Notes: generated by a model from the letters alone, not told the origin. A DNA stretch of 64,000 bases from Listeria farberi (GCF_014229245.1 NZ_JAARZJ010000013.1:1-64000), one strand, 5' to 3'; positions 8,972 through 18,007 are shown, counted from the stretch's first letter. Made by a program: numbers and translations.

Positions 8972-9781
8972 TCACTCTTCCTCCTCAAAACTGATTTCAT
9001 TTTCAGTTAGGTATGATTGAATTGTATCATAAGAAAAACCTTTCTGCATTAGTGATGTGATTGTTTTTTGTTTGGCAATACTAGGTTTGTAACGTTTATT
9101 TTTACGCATCGTTTTTTCGACTTGCTTTTGTAAAATTTCTGCTTCATCAGCCACATCCAATTCGCTCGTTGCTTCAGTTGCAGCTACTTTCGCTAATTCA
9201 CTCGTATAGCCTTTTTGGATTAAATCAGTAATGATTTTTTGTTGGAGCATTTTTTTAGCACTTTTATTATTTCGTTTCATAATTTTTATTGCTTGTTTGG
9301 TGGCATTTTCTAGCTGAGCCTCATCCGAATATTCTTCCATTACTTGACTAATAATTTCTCTTGTTAAACCTTTTTCGACTAATTCACGTTCAATCGTTCT
9401 TGGACCTTTTAATGTAGTTTTGATTTGTGTTTTTGTATATAGTTCCGCAAATTCGACATCATTAATGTAATCCATATCAGCTAATTTTTTTAAAATCTCA
9501 TCAATAGCAAAAGCTTCCATTTCTTGTTTTCTTAAATAATCGCGAATTTCTTTTTCCGAGCGGACCCGGTGAGACAAGAAATTAATTGCTTTATTAAGAC
9601 CTTTGCGAACCATATCAGCTTGTTTAATTTCTTCTATCTCGACTTCAGTCAACACTTTTCCTTTCATCAACTGAAATCGGGCTAAAACCTCTTCATCTAC
9701 ACTAAAGTTGTATTTTTCATCAATAAATATGTTATAGCGTTCTTTGTTTTTTTGTTGGACACTTATGGACGTGATTTTCAT
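8972..9781 (-). CDS. recX: RecA regulator RecX
   Basis: A 269-residue RecX-family protein that binds RecA filaments and modulates recombination and SOS. It consists of tandem three-helix repeats: the region LNKAINFLSHRVRSEKEIRDYL (around 75-95) is the first repeat, and KGPRTIERELVEKG (around 135-150) and ITDLIQKGY (around 200) are further repeats. Length and charge fit the Firmicutes RecX type, longer than E. coli RecX. The start is ATG 9781 (MKITSISV), with AGGAGG 7 bases upstream; an ATG 27 bases further up lacks a ribosome site. First gene of recX-yfhJ-dut. A TATGAT lies just upstream as a possible -10. Confidence 0.9.
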   Translation of the reverse strand: MKITSISVQQKNKERYNIFIDEKYNFSVDEEVLARFQLMKGKVLTEVEIEEIKQADMVRKGLNKAINFLSHRVRSEKEIRDYLRKQEMEAFAIDEILKKLADMDYINDVEFAELYTKTQIKTTLKGPRTIERELVEKGLTREIISQVMEEYSDEAQLENATKQAIKIMKRNNKSAKKMLQQKIITDLIQKGYTSELAKVAATEATSELDVADEAEILQKQVEKTMRKNKRYKPSIAKQKTITSLMQKGFSYDTIQSYLTENEISFEEEE

Positions 9782-9821
9782 AATCCGCCTCCTTCTAGCT
9801 TCTATCATACCGCAAAAATTG

Positions 9822-9846
9822 GTTTTAATACTACTAAAAAGGGAAT
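9822..9846 (+). promoter_or_regulatory. Sigma-B promoter of the SDR epimerase gene
   Basis: GTTT (9822-9825), 15 bases, GGGAAT (9841-9846) fits the Listeria sigma-B pattern GTTT-N13-15-GGGWAT. It lies 32 bases before the start codon. The homologous Listeria gene is generally listed in the sigma-B general stress regulon, which agrees. Confidence 0.75.
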
Positions 9847-9878
9847 AAACTAGTTAGGACAATGAAGAGGTGATAAAA

Positions 9879-10781
9879 TTGCATATCTTACTTACAGGCG
9901 CAACAGGTTTTATTGGTGATCATTTAGTACATGAACTAGAAAAATCAGATCACGAGCTTTATATTTTAACAAGACAAAAGCTAAAAAACCGCGCAAATAT
10001 ACATTATATTGAATGGTTAAATGAAGATAGATTGCCGAATTTAGAAGATTTAGCAGTGGATATTTGCATTAATTTTGCAGGTGCTGGTTTGATGGACGAA
10101 AAATGGACTTACGACAGAAAGAAAGTGATTGTAAATAGCCGCATCGAAGCTACTTCAGCACTCTTATCGATTGTGAAGAAAATGAAATCCAAACCAAAAT
10201 TATGGATTAATGCAAGTGCAATTGGGGCTTACACATCCTCTAAGTCAACTATTTATCTGGATACAGAAGAAAATACCTATGCTGATAACTTCTTAGGAAA
10301 AACAGTTTATGAGTGGGAAAAAACAGCCAGTGCGGCAAGTAATCTAGGTATTCGTGTTGTTTATGCTCGCTTTGGCCTTGTACTTGGAACTGATGGTGGG
10401 TCGTTCCCTATTTTCAAAAAATTATTCCAAACATATACTGGCGGAAAATTCGGCAGTGGTAGACAATGGTATTCTTGGATTCATGTCGATGATGTTGTAG
10501 CAGCAATATTATTTATTTTTGATCAGGAACAAATTAGTGGTGTAGTTAATTTTACCGCGCCTCATCCTGTTCAAGAAAAGAAATTTGCCGAACGACTTGG
10601 TAAAACAATGCATAAACCTTATAAGACTCCAGTACCGAAAAAAATCATTAAATTCATTCTCGGTGAACGAGCAATGACTATTTTAGATAGTCAAAGAGCA
10701 TATCCAGAAAAATTAATGAGTAATCATTTTGAATTTCGGTTCGAAACGTTGCAAGATGCTTTAAATGACTTAATTGACTAA
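9879..10781 (+). CDS. TIGR01777-type SDR epimerase (YfhF-like)
   Basis: A 300-residue extended short-chain dehydrogenase/epimerase of the YfhF/YfcH family. The Rossmann motif GATGFIG is at residues 7-13. CINFAGAGLMDEKW around 68 and the DUF1731-type C-terminus (VPKKIIKFILGERA..ILDSQRAYPEKL) are family marks. The start is TTG 9879, since AGAGGTGAT lies right upstream; a GTG at 9870 falls inside that Shine-Dalgarno. No substrate is known. It is transcribed from a predicted sigma-B promoter, so it is expected under envelope, acid or salt stress. It ends at a terminator shared with mprF. Confidence 0.85.
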   Translation: MHILLTGATGFIGDHLVHELEKSDHELYILTRQKLKNRANIHYIEWLNEDRLPNLEDLAVDICINFAGAGLMDEKWTYDRKKVIVNSRIEATSALLSIVKKMKSKPKLWINASAIGAYTSSKSTIYLDTEENTYADNFLGKTVYEWEKTASAASNLGIRVVYARFGLVLGTDGGSFPIFKKLFQTYTGGKFGSGRQWYSWIHVDDVVAAILFIFDQEQISGVVNFTAPHPVQEKKFAERLGKTMHKPYKTPVPKKIIKFILGERAMTILDSQRAYPEKLMSNHFEFRFETLQDALNDLID

Positions 10782-10820
10782 GAAAAACCAGATTCTGCTT
10801 TACTCAGAATCTGGTTTTTC
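10781..10820. terminator. Bidirectional terminator overlapping the mprF 3' end
   Basis: AGAAAAACCAGATTCTG (10781-10797) pairs perfectly with CAGAATCTGGTTTTTCT (10804-10820), a 17-bp stem. The right arm encodes the last residues of MprF, so the terminator is part of its coding region. Confidence 0.88.
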
Positions 10821-13397
10821 TATTTCTTCATTTAGAGGGAAATCAAGCACTACTTGATTGTTTGCAAGTGGTCGTTTTTTTCCAACAAGAATCATTAGCT
10901 GGAGCATCGTAAACGCAATGGAGCTTCGTTTTCTAAATGCTACAAATTTTTGTTCCCATTCTGTTACATATTTGGATTTGAAATTCCGTAAACCTTTAAA
11001 TCCATAAAAACCTTGACTATAACGGTACACAAGCCCTGCCAATCGTTCACCTAGAAACGCATACTTACTTTCACCAACGTTTGCTAGTGGCGCCATGCCT
11101 GCGTTAAATATCTGAAAACCGTCTTCTTTCGCTCTTTCAAATAAATTAATGAAGAGAAAATCCATGATGCCTGATGGAGCTTCTTTTGAGTATCGCATTA
11201 AATCAATTGAAGTCATTTCATCCGTATACGACGGCATCATCGAAGCAAAACCAACCACTGTTCCATCTGCATTTTTAGCGAGAGCTATATCTGCTTGTTC
11301 TAAATAATAAGTATCAAAGAATCCTAGAGAAAAGCCCTTTTCTTCTCTGCCATCAAGCCATTCATCGGAAACAGCTCGCAAAGTTTTCCATGTGTCATTA
11401 TTAAAGGGAGGCTGAATAATTTCAAAAGTGTAACCTTCGCGATCTAATTTGTTCATTAGCGCTCGTTCACCTTTTTTCTTCTTACCACTCATTGTAAAGT
11501 TTTGGACATCAACAAAACCTTCCTCGCCAAGCTTAATGAAGTCAAAACCGTGATCATGTAAATAAGGAATCATTGTACCACGTACTTCATAAAACACAGG
11601 ACGATAACCAAATCTATCTGCATTTGTCATGACTTCTTCAATGGCGTCCTCCATTTTGTCCATATTTCCAGTTGGTTCTCCCATAATTACCATCTTATCA
11701 GCAATAATTCGGTAAGAAAAAAGTACTTCCCCATTGGCTGCCCAAAATAGTAATTTATCGCGTAAGAACATCGTATGGCTTACTTCATTTCCACCCCATT
11801 TAGTTAAATGTTCGCGTACTTTGACCGCTTCAAATGGGGAGCCGAGTTTTTCTTTGGTAGTAGATAAGTAAATATAAATAATAACTAAACTAACAACTGC
11901 AATAAAGACGCCGACAAACCCTACTAACCATAAATGTTCAGAAGCAATACGTAGATAATCAGGGATTTCTTTGGAATGCTTGATGTTTGGTGAATTATAA
12001 ATACCGATAACAATATAACCTGCTAAACATACGATAAAGATGATACTATCAATAATTACTTTACTCCATGTGTACACTAATTTTTCTCGGTAAAATTCGT
12101 TTCTAGCAAGGAATAAACATAGTAAAACAATTCCTAGGAAAATCGCTTGTTTCATCGAAAATACGCGAGCAAGTGTATTGAAAATAGCGCAACCTAATAC
12201 GATTACAGTTATAATGTATGCTTTTTTAGTTTTACATTCAATACCTCTGGCAAGTCCTAGAAGCAGAAACCCAAACGCAACAATAGTAATTTGTGATGTA
12301 AACAAGAAGTTAAATGGCATGATTTTGTATAAGAACGGAACATGATAAATTGCATTTGGCACTGCGGAAGATAATATTAGTAATAGCCCCGATCCATATA
12401 CGAAAAACACTAAAAATCGATGTGCCACTTTTTGTAAGAATAGTAGTGGTAAACCTTCTAAAAAATCATTCAGACGTTTTCCAGCTTTTTGAACAAAGAA
12501 TAGCAAGCCGACAATAAACGGGATAATATAGTAGAAAATACGGTAAAATAGCATCCAAGCAAGCGCTAATTCTTGAGAAACACCTAACTGGCTAAGTCCA
12601 AGAATCATCACTACATCAAAAGTCCCAACGCCTCCAGGAACCATCGAAGCAATACCAATAACAGAAGCGATAACAAATAGTGGAAATACCTTGAAAATAT
12701 CTACTGGTTCTCCCATTAAAACACCAATAATCGCAAAACAACCAAACGCAAAGCCCCACTCTAAAAGAGAAGCTACAATTAAAGTTAATTCTCTTTTAAT
12801 TGGCAAATCTACAAACAATGATTTGCTTTTCCATTTAGTAATCGTGAATAAAATCGGAAAGTAAAGACCTCCAGCTAGAAGCCATGGCCAGTAGTTAACG
12901 AAGTGATCAGCAAAACCCGGAATGAGTAAAGTTGTTAATGATACTAAACAGTATATTGATAAACCTGATACTAAAAATAAGGCAATTTTAGAGATGGCAA
13001 GTAAAATTTCTTTATGAGAAGCATTCTTTCCATAAAAACTTGCCCTTAAACTTGCGCCTAACACCCCACCAAATCCGCCTATATTAGTGAATGTATTTGT
13101 AATCCAACCAGATGCAACTACATGAATTGGCGAAAACTTTCCTGGCAAAAGTTTAACAATAACATAATCATATAAAAGCATTGGTGTAACGGCAATTAAG
13201 CCTACAATAAACATAATAAAAATTTGTTCTGGGCTTTGAGAAGTAATATTTGCTTTTAATGATGGATAGTCAATTCCTGTCGCAATATTAACAATCTCAA
13301 ATATAACAAATCCCATTACAAAAGTAATAAAAACTATTTTTACAATCAAACTATTTTTTTGGAACCAAGCATAGGCTTGCATTAACTTTTCTTTCAT
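10800..13397 (-). CDS. mprF: Phosphatidylglycerol lysyltransferase MprF
   Basis: An 865-residue bifunctional membrane protein. The N-terminal ~520 residues carry about 14 hydrophobic segments and form the flippase/YbhN-like domain (GGFGGVLGASLRASFYGK near residue 105, VPGGVGTFDVVMILGL near 255). The C-terminal ~340 residues are the GNAT-fold synthase that moves lysine from Lys-tRNA to phosphatidylglycerol; NFKSKYVTEWEQKFVA sits near its end. The product lowers surface charge and protects from cationic peptides. In L. monocytogenes mprF belongs to the VirR regulon, and a VirS-like kinase lies at the right edge of this window. Shine-Dalgarno AAGGAG precedes it, 25 bases after the VanZ-like gene, so the two form an operon. 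Confidence 0.95.
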   Translation of the reverse strand: MKEKLMQAYAWFQKNSLIVKIVFITFVMGFVIFEIVNIATGIDYPSLKANITSQSPEQIFIMFIVGLIAVTPMLLYDYVIVKLLPGKFSPIHVVASGWITNTFTNIGGFGGVLGASLRASFYGKNASHKEILLAISKIALFLVSGLSIYCLVSLTTLLIPGFADHFVNYWPWLLAGGLYFPILFTITKWKSKSLFVDLPIKRELTLIVASLLEWGFAFGCFAIIGVLMGEPVDIFKVFPLFVIASVIGIASMVPGGVGTFDVVMILGLSQLGVSQELALAWMLFYRIFYYIIPFIVGLLFFVQKAGKRLNDFLEGLPLLFLQKVAHRFLVFFVYGSGLLLILSSAVPNAIYHVPFLYKIMPFNFLFTSQITIVAFGFLLLGLARGIECKTKKAYIITVIVLGCAIFNTLARVFSMKQAIFLGIVLLCLFLARNEFYREKLVYTWSKVIIDSIIFIVCLAGYIVIGIYNSPNIKHSKEIPDYLRIASEHLWLVGFVGVFIAVVSLVIIYIYLSTTKEKLGSPFEAVKVREHLTKWGGNEVSHTMFLRDKLLFWAANGEVLFSYRIIADKMVIMGEPTGNMDKMEDAIEEVMTNADRFGYRPVFYEVRGTMIPYLHDHGFDFIKLGEEGFVDVQNFTMSGKKKKGERALMNKLDREGYTFEIIQPPFNNDTWKTLRAVSDEWLDGREEKGFSLGFFDTYYLEQADIALAKNADGTVVGFASMMPSYTDEMTSIDLMRYSKEAPSGIMDFLFINLFERAKEDGFQIFNAGMAPLANVGESKYAFLGERLAGLVYRYSQGFYGFKGLRNFKSKYVTEWEQKFVAFRKRSSIAFTMLQLMILVGKKRPLANNQVVLDFPLNEEIEKPDSE

Positions 13398-13422
13398 AAC
13401 TAATTCTCCTTAACGAATACAT

Positions 13423-14097
13423 TCATCTTCTTTTATTTATACGTTTTCTAACTGGTGGAGTAACATATGCAAGTAACACACCAATTAAACCGCTTAACGT
13501 GTTCAAAATAACATCATCTACATCTGTAGAGCGGTTTGGTGGAAGGGAGATGCTTTCAAATCCTGTAATCATTGTGGTCTGAGCAAATTGTAATAATTCA
13601 ATCCCACAAGAAGTAAGGAAAATAACAAGTATAGTTTTTCCTGCTGTACTCGTGATTTTAAAGTAAAGTAGAAAGAAAGACAGCGGACATAATAATAAAA
13701 CATTCCCGATTATTTGAATAATTGTTGGCATCGTTGGTAATGTTTGTTCGAATGTATTTTCTATTGTTGTAAAAGGGATTAAATTAATCATTTCTTTTTG
13801 AATATGAAAATCTCCTGTATAAGTGCTGTTTACAAAGTCACCAATAGAAATATAAGCCACTAGGTGTACGAGCACAAATATATATAAAATAAATACACAA
13901 AACCAGATAAAATCAATCCAATTTTTTAATTTAGCCATTTTCGTTAAAATAAGTGTCGTTAATAAAAGTATAGAACTATTAGTAATCGTATTAATTAAAT
14001 CAGCATTATTCCCAAATTGTAATGCAAGTGAAACTCCATATAAGAGATATAATACTGGCAGTAACAATACAAAAAAACGGCATTTTTGGACTTGCAT
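13423..14097 (-). CDS. VanZ-like membrane protein
   Basis: A 224-residue protein with about six hydrophobic segments. The VanZ-like signature is seen near the C-terminus: an acidic STDVDDVILNTLSGLIGVLLAY stretch, preceded by TSCGIELLQF. VanZ of enterococci gives low-level teicoplanin resistance, but most chromosomal VanZ-like proteins have no assigned role. It lies directly upstream of mprF in the same direction with a 25-base gap and no terminator, which suggests a shared role in cell-envelope defence. It is divergent from a CDF transporter. Confidence 0.8.
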   Translation of the reverse strand: MQVQKCRFFVLLLPVLYLLYGVSLALQFGNNADLINTITNSSILLLTTLILTKMAKLKNWIDFIWFCVFILYIFVLVHLVAYISIGDFVNSTYTGDFHIQKEMINLIPFTTIENTFEQTLPTMPTIIQIIGNVLLLCPLSFFLLYFKITSTAGKTILVIFLTSCGIELLQFAQTTMITGFESISLPPNRSTDVDDVILNTLSGLIGVLLAYVTPPVRKRINKRR

Positions 14098-14304
14098 TCT
14101 CGTACTCCCACGCCTTCCGTTTCAAAATCAGCTTTCAGACTCTCTGAATAAGCACTTAGTATCAGTTTAGCAGATATAAATTTGAAAAGAAAGCTTGTTT
14201 ATGCTTACATTTTTGCAAGCTTCTTGAAAGCTACTTAGTTCCTATTTTCTTTTTAACTGAAAAAGTGCTACAATTTCTTAATGATATTCTTGGAGGAGAC
14301 TAGT

Positions 14305-15270
14305 ATGAAAGAATTATTAGGATTATTAAAAGAAGGCAATAAATCAGCTTTAACCGCAGCACTTGTCAATACGATTGTTTCAGTTATAAAAGGCGTCACT
14401 TATTTTTTCACAGGGAATATTGCGATGTTTGCTGAAACGTTACATAGTCTTGGTGACGCAGCTAACCAGTTTTTCGTATTTATTGGTTCTGCTTTGAGTA
14501 AGAAACGGCCGACGCAACGTTTTCCTCATGGCTTTGGCCGGATGGTTAACTTAGTACTTCTTGGTGCGGTAATTGTTGTTGGCATTATGGCATTTGAGAC
14601 AATTCGAGAAGGTTTCGCGCACATTATAGACCCGACAAGTTCAACTGGTTTTCTTATTAACCTTCTAGTACTTCTACTTTGTACTACCTTAGAGTTTTCC
14701 GTTCTAGTAAAGGCGATGCACGAAATTGCTCATGATGTTGGTTTGGAATCAAAAGGTCTTAGCTTATTTAAAGATAGTATTTTAAATCTTGGTAAGGCAA
14801 AAGCAGCGACTAAACTAGTATTTTTGGAGGATTCGGTTGCAACTGGTGGTGGTTTGCTTGCGATGATAGCAGTCATTATTTCTCACTACACCCCTTTTCA
14901 TCAAGCAGAAGGTATTGCCTCGATGTTAATCGGCGTTATGATGTTTATTGTGGTTGGGAAAGTATTTTTAGATAATGCTGCTGGAGTTATTGGCGAGTCA
15001 GATCAAAGTATGCATTTAACAGTTGGACAATTAGTAATGAATGATCCCGATGTACGCGATATACAAGTACTTACTGTATTAAAAGAAGGTGATCTATTTC
15101 ACGTTGATGTTGAGATAGAGCTTGATCCAATGCTCACACTTGCGGAAGTAGATGATATTAAAGACCGTTTAGAAGAAAATATTGGTAAACTCCGCGGAGT
15201 AGCTGATGTATTAATTTCTTTTGATGAAGACGATGCTATTCGTAACTGGGAATATGGCGACGGACGTTAA
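14305..15270 (+). CDS. Cation diffusion facilitator (CDF) transporter
   Basis: A 321-residue CDF-family protein, expected to export divalent metal such as Zn, Mn or Co/Ni in exchange for protons. About six membrane segments fill the first ~230 residues. FAETLHSLGDAANQF (around residue 35-50) carries the HxxxD motif, and a second metal-site candidate lies at EDSVATGGG around 182. The C-terminal ~90 residues (DVRDIQVLTVLKEGDLFHVDVEIEL) are the cytoplasmic metal-sensing domain. ATG 14305 is chosen because GGAGGAG lies 8 bases upstream; an ATG at 14281 has none. The metal cannot be told from sequence. Confidence 0.87.
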   Translation: MKELLGLLKEGNKSALTAALVNTIVSVIKGVTYFFTGNIAMFAETLHSLGDAANQFFVFIGSALSKKRPTQRFPHGFGRMVNLVLLGAVIVVGIMAFETIREGFAHIIDPTSSTGFLINLLVLLLCTTLEFSVLVKAMHEIAHDVGLESKGLSLFKDSILNLGKAKAATKLVFLEDSVATGGGLLAMIAVIISHYTPFHQAEGIASMLIGVMMFIVVGKVFLDNAAGVIGESDQSMHLTVGQLVMNDPDVRDIQVLTVLKEGDLFHVDVEIELDPMLTLAEVDDIKDRLEENIGKLRGVADVLISFDEDDAIRNWEYGDGR

Positions 15271-15275
15271 AAAAG

Positions 15276-15313
15276 AAAAAGCCAAGTGGACAAATTGCGC
15301 CACTTGGCTTTTT
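15276..15313. terminator. Bidirectional terminator
   Basis: AAAAAGCCAAGTGG / CCACTTGGCTTTTT, a 14-bp stem with a 10-base loop, lies between the CDF gene and the convergent acetyltransferase. Confidence 0.9.
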
Positions 15314-15855
15314 TAGTCTAGAGGATTTATAATTGCTAGTACTTGATGATCTTCCCAAGTTCCATTTATACGCACATTTTGAACCGCTAGCCCTTCTAAA
15401 TGGAATCCGGCTTTTAGTAAAACTTGCTTAGAACGCTCGTTTTTTGGCATAACACCCGCTTCAATACGATGAAGTCCAAGAATGTCAAATCCAAAATCTA
15501 CTATTAACTGTACTGCCTCGGTAGCATATCCATTTCCATTATGAGCCTTATCCAAAAAATAACCGATAAATGCAGATTGTAACGATTCACGCAAAATACT
15601 AAACAAATTAATCGTGCCAATAAGTTCATCTGTATCTTTCAAGAAAATTCCATAATAATACTCTACATCACTTGCAGCAAAATCTTCTAATCGCAAAATA
15701 AGCGCTTGTTGCTCTTCTACCGTATAAAAACGCTCATCTCGCTCCATCGAATAGCCTGCAAAAAAAGCCTTATTCGCTAAATGAAAAGCTAGTTTTTGAT
15801 TCGCATCGGTAATTTGAAAAGGTCGTAAGTAAATTCGTTCCCCCGTAATTCGCAT
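15313..15855 (-). CDS. GNAT N-acetyltransferase (RimJ/RimL-like)
   Basis: A 180-residue acetyltransferase of the RimJ/RimL (Acetyltransf_3) type. Family features are the N-terminal ITGERIYLRPFQITDA, YFLDKAHNGNGYATEAVQLIV (around 105-125, the acetyl-CoA binding segment) and HRIEAGVMPKNERSKQVLLKAGF. These enzymes acetylate the alpha-amino group of ribosomal proteins or other amines; the substrate here is unknown. Shine-Dalgarno GGGAGGG precedes the ATG. It is a single gene with its own promoter. Confidence 0.85.
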   Translation of the reverse strand: MRITGERIYLRPFQITDANQKLAFHLANKAFFAGYSMERDERFYTVEEQQALILRLEDFAASDVEYYYGIFLKDTDELIGTINLFSILRESLQSAFIGYFLDKAHNGNGYATEAVQLIVDFGFDILGLHRIEAGVMPKNERSKQVLLKAGFHLEGLAVQNVRINGTWEDHQVLAIINPLD

Positions 15856-15880
15856 CCCTATCCCTCCCGTATTTTTCTAA

Positions 15881-15909
15881 ATTATAAGATTGTTCTAACA
15901 GGATTGCAA
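15881..15909 (-). promoter_or_regulatory. Promoter of the RimJ-like gene
   Basis: On the minus strand TTGCAA (15904-15909), 17 bp, TATAAT (15881-15886). The -10 is consensus and lies 26 bases before the start. Confidence 0.75.
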
Positions 15910-16045
15910 GTAACTCTACTAAGCTGAATTTTTCTATTTTTTCATTTTATAAAAAAATAAATCTTCTAATACAAATATAAGTATGTTATTATGTTGATGT
16001 TGGTTATTTTCATATTATTTTTCTAAAAAATGGAGGTTTTTTTTA

Positions 16046-16948
16046 ATGAATGTTAATGCGGAAACAGAAGACGCAACTCTCCTTCTCGATGGTTTACTTC
16101 AAAACGTGGCAATAATTCGTTTTGATACTAATAAAAAAGTAACTTATGCTAATGCACTTTTCGCGGAAGCTATGGGGTATACAGAAGAAGAAATGTTGCA
16201 ATTATCGCACCCTGACTTATGCTTTCCTGACTTTGTCCAAACTGCTAGCTACAAAGCAATGTGGACTAATCTACTTGCTGGACAAAAATTTCAAAATAAA
16301 ATTGAACGAAAAAACGCTCGTGGCGAACGTGTTTGGTTTGAAGCGACTTATATCCCTATTATTCGCGAAGAAATAGTAGTCGGAGTTGCAAAAATAGCAA
16401 CTGATATTACGAGAAGAGAAGAAACGGTCCATGATTTTGCATCTGGTTTAAAAAGCATGGCGACAAATTTAAAAGAACATTCCAGTGTTGGAAAAACGCG
16501 TAGTGAAGCTCTCCTGGAACTAGTGAAATCAATCACGAAAGAATCCAATGAAAATACAGTTACACTTCATGATTTACAAATAGAAGCACAAAATATTCAT
16601 GGTATTATCAATACAATTAATGGCATTGCTTCTCAAACAAATTTACTTGCACTGAATGCAGCCATTGAAGCCGCACGTGCTGGCGATGCTGGGCGTGGAT
16701 TTAGTGTTGTTGCTGAAGAAGTTCGCAAACTTTCAAGCCGTGTAGAAGAGGCGATAAAAGAAGTTGAAAAAAGCGTCAACGGTATCACACAAGAAATTAA
16801 TACGATTTCCAGTGGTACAGAACGAGTGGAAGCAAAAGTCGAGGAAAGCCAAGAAGTACTTATTTTATCTTTAGAAGATTTTAATCAAATCGAATCAGCC
16901 TCTACTGCCTTAGATCAAAATGCCGGTGCTTTCACAAAAATGATTTAA
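16046..16948 (+). CDS. Soluble PAS-domain methyl-accepting chemotaxis protein
   Basis: A 300-residue chemoreceptor with no membrane segment and no HAMP domain. Residues ~10-125 form a PAS domain ([19 protein letters not shown]; ending ..[11 protein letters not shown]). Residues ~150-300 are a short coiled-coil signalling domain with the highly conserved tip [20 protein letters not shown] near 205-225, which contacts CheA/CheW. It should sense a cytoplasmic or redox/energy-like cue and drive the flagellar motor. The signalling domain is short, ending soon after the return helix. Shine-Dalgarno TGGAGG precedes the ATG. The small gene downstream is 27 bases away in the same transcript. Confidence 0.9.
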   Translation: MNVNAETEDATLLLDGLLQNVAIIRFDTNKKVTYANALFAEAMGYTEEEMLQLSHPDLCFPDFVQTASYKAMWTNLLAGQKFQNKIERKNARGERVWFEATYIPIIREEIVVGVAKIATDITRREETVHDFASGLKSMATNLKEHSSVGKTRSEALLELVKSITKESNENTVTLHDLQIEAQNIHGIINTINGIASQTNLLALNAAIEAARAGDAGRGFSVVAEEVRKLSSRVEEAIKEVEKSVNGITQEINTISSGTERVEAKVEESQEVLILSLEDFNQIESASTALDQNAGAFTKMI

Positions 16949-16975
16949 CTGACTGAAAAAAGGAGCGAAGAAATC

Positions 16976-17182
16976 TTGAAACTTATTGGAAAACATCCTT
17001 CTGGTCGCGCCATTATTATCCGTTTGAACAACCAAGAGTACCATTATGAAACCGCAAATAGTTTTGGAAGCGCCACTTCATTAACGCGAGCAAAAACAGA
17101 AGCAAGAGCTGATAGTTTTACATCAAATGAAATGGATCAAGGTTTACATATCGGTAATTGGCACTGGAAAGAACTTGGATGA
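16976..17182 (+). CDS. Small hypothetical protein downstream of the chemoreceptor
   Basis: A 68-residue soluble protein starting at TTG, supported by AAAGGAG about 9 bases upstream. No known family is recognised. It is polar and rich in charged residues, ends in HIGNWHWKELG, and has no signal or membrane segment. It follows the chemoreceptor gene and precedes a strong terminator, so it is co-transcribed. Whether it acts in taxis is unknown. Confidence 0.7.
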   Translation: MKLIGKHPSGRAIIIRLNNQEYHYETANSFGSATSLTRAKTEARADSFTSNEMDQGLHIGNWHWKELG

Positions 17183-17188
17183 AAGAGA

Positions 17189-17212
17189 ATCCCACCTAAC
17201 AATAGGTGGGAT
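17189..17212. terminator. Terminator of the chemoreceptor transcript
   Basis: ATCCCACCTA / TAGGTGGGAT, a perfect 10-bp stem with an ACAA loop, followed by GTTTTTATTTATT on the plus strand. It may also stop the convergent minus-strand gene, although the T-run there is poor. Confidence 0.88.
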
Positions 17213-17216
17213 GTTT

Positions 17217-17570
17217 TTATTTATTCAAATCTTGTTCAAGTTGATTTTTAAAGTTGATTGCTACATCAAACACGGTAACAAATTGGAAATCGCTCATGTT
17301 GTAATGGACGACAAACTCGTTATCACGCCGGCGAACCATTATGGATGAGCGGACTTTATCACCGATTGCATCGCCAGCTTGTGTTCCACTATAGAAAACC
17401 CAGTGTGTTGCTTCGATTGGATTTGCCATTTTTTCTGCAAGATCGCTTTGAATTAGCTGTTTTATCATAGCACTTAATTCAGGTTCAAACTCATTTTCGA
17501 TATAACCGTACCAAATAGTTCGGTAGTACTTATTTTCAAATTCATTCGTTTCATCAAATAGTTTTTTCAT
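17217..17570 (-). CDS. Hypothetical protein in the rlmCD-fosX operon
   Basis: A 117-residue soluble protein with no family I can name. It has an acidic N-terminus (ETNEFENKYYRTIWYGYIENEFEPEL), a central HWVFYSGTQAGDAIGDKVRSSIMVRRRD and a hydrophobic-beta end, which suggests a small alpha+beta fold. AGGAGG lies 7 bases before the ATG, and the gene is only 20 bases after fosX, so it is the third gene of the operon. Function is unknown. Confidence 0.75.
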   Translation of the reverse strand: MKKLFDETNEFENKYYRTIWYGYIENEFEPELSAMIKQLIQSDLAEKMANPIEATHWVFYSGTQAGDAIGDKVRSSIMVRRRDNEFVVHYNMSDFQFVTVFDVAINFKNQLEQDLNK

Positions 17571-17590
17571 AGTAGTTCCTCCTGTGTTTG

Positions 17591-17992
17591 CTATTTATGA
17601 TACCTTTTTAAGCGTTCTTCTAATGTCCCGGCGTGTAATTCAAACAGATGATTATCATAATCATAAAAATAAACGGATCGTCCTTCGCCTTTTACTCTAG
17701 CGCGTTCTGGTTTTATTTCCATGCCGAGTGATTTAATTCGCTCGATATACTCATCCATTTCCTCCACTTGAATTTGGAAAGCAATATGGTTATAAGTGCG
17801 CTCTTGTAAAGCTTCACCTTCCATAATGCAAATCCACAGGCCAGCAATTAGAAAAAATTTTTCTTTGGAAAGCGAAAATGTTTCATCGCCACTAGAATAG
17901 ATTTCTTCTGCATCAAAAATTTCTTCTAAGAATGTGGTTGTTTTATTCAAATCTTTCACAATTAAAGTGATATGGCTTAATCCTGAAATCAT
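17591..17992 (-). CDS. fosX: Fosfomycin resistance hydrolase FosX
   Basis: A 133-residue vicinal-oxygen-chelate enzyme that opens the epoxide of fosfomycin with water in an Mn-dependent way, giving intrinsic fosfomycin resistance. Metal ligands His7, His69 and Glu118 are present at the exact positions of Listeria FosX. Glu44, the general base that marks FosX (hydrolase) versus FosA/FosB (thiol transferases), is also present. Length is complete. It lies 15 bases downstream of rlmCD without a terminator between. L. monocytogenes is nonetheless clinically variable in fosfomycin response because of uptake in host cells. Confidence 0.93.
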   Translation of the reverse strand: MISGLSHITLIVKDLNKTTTFLEEIFDAEEIYSSGDETFSLSKEKFFLIAGLWICIMEGEALQERTYNHIAFQIQVEEMDEYIERIKSLGMEIKPERARVKGEGRSVYFYDYDNHLFELHAGTLEERLKRYHK

Positions 17993-18007
17993 GTACCACC
18001 AGTCCTT

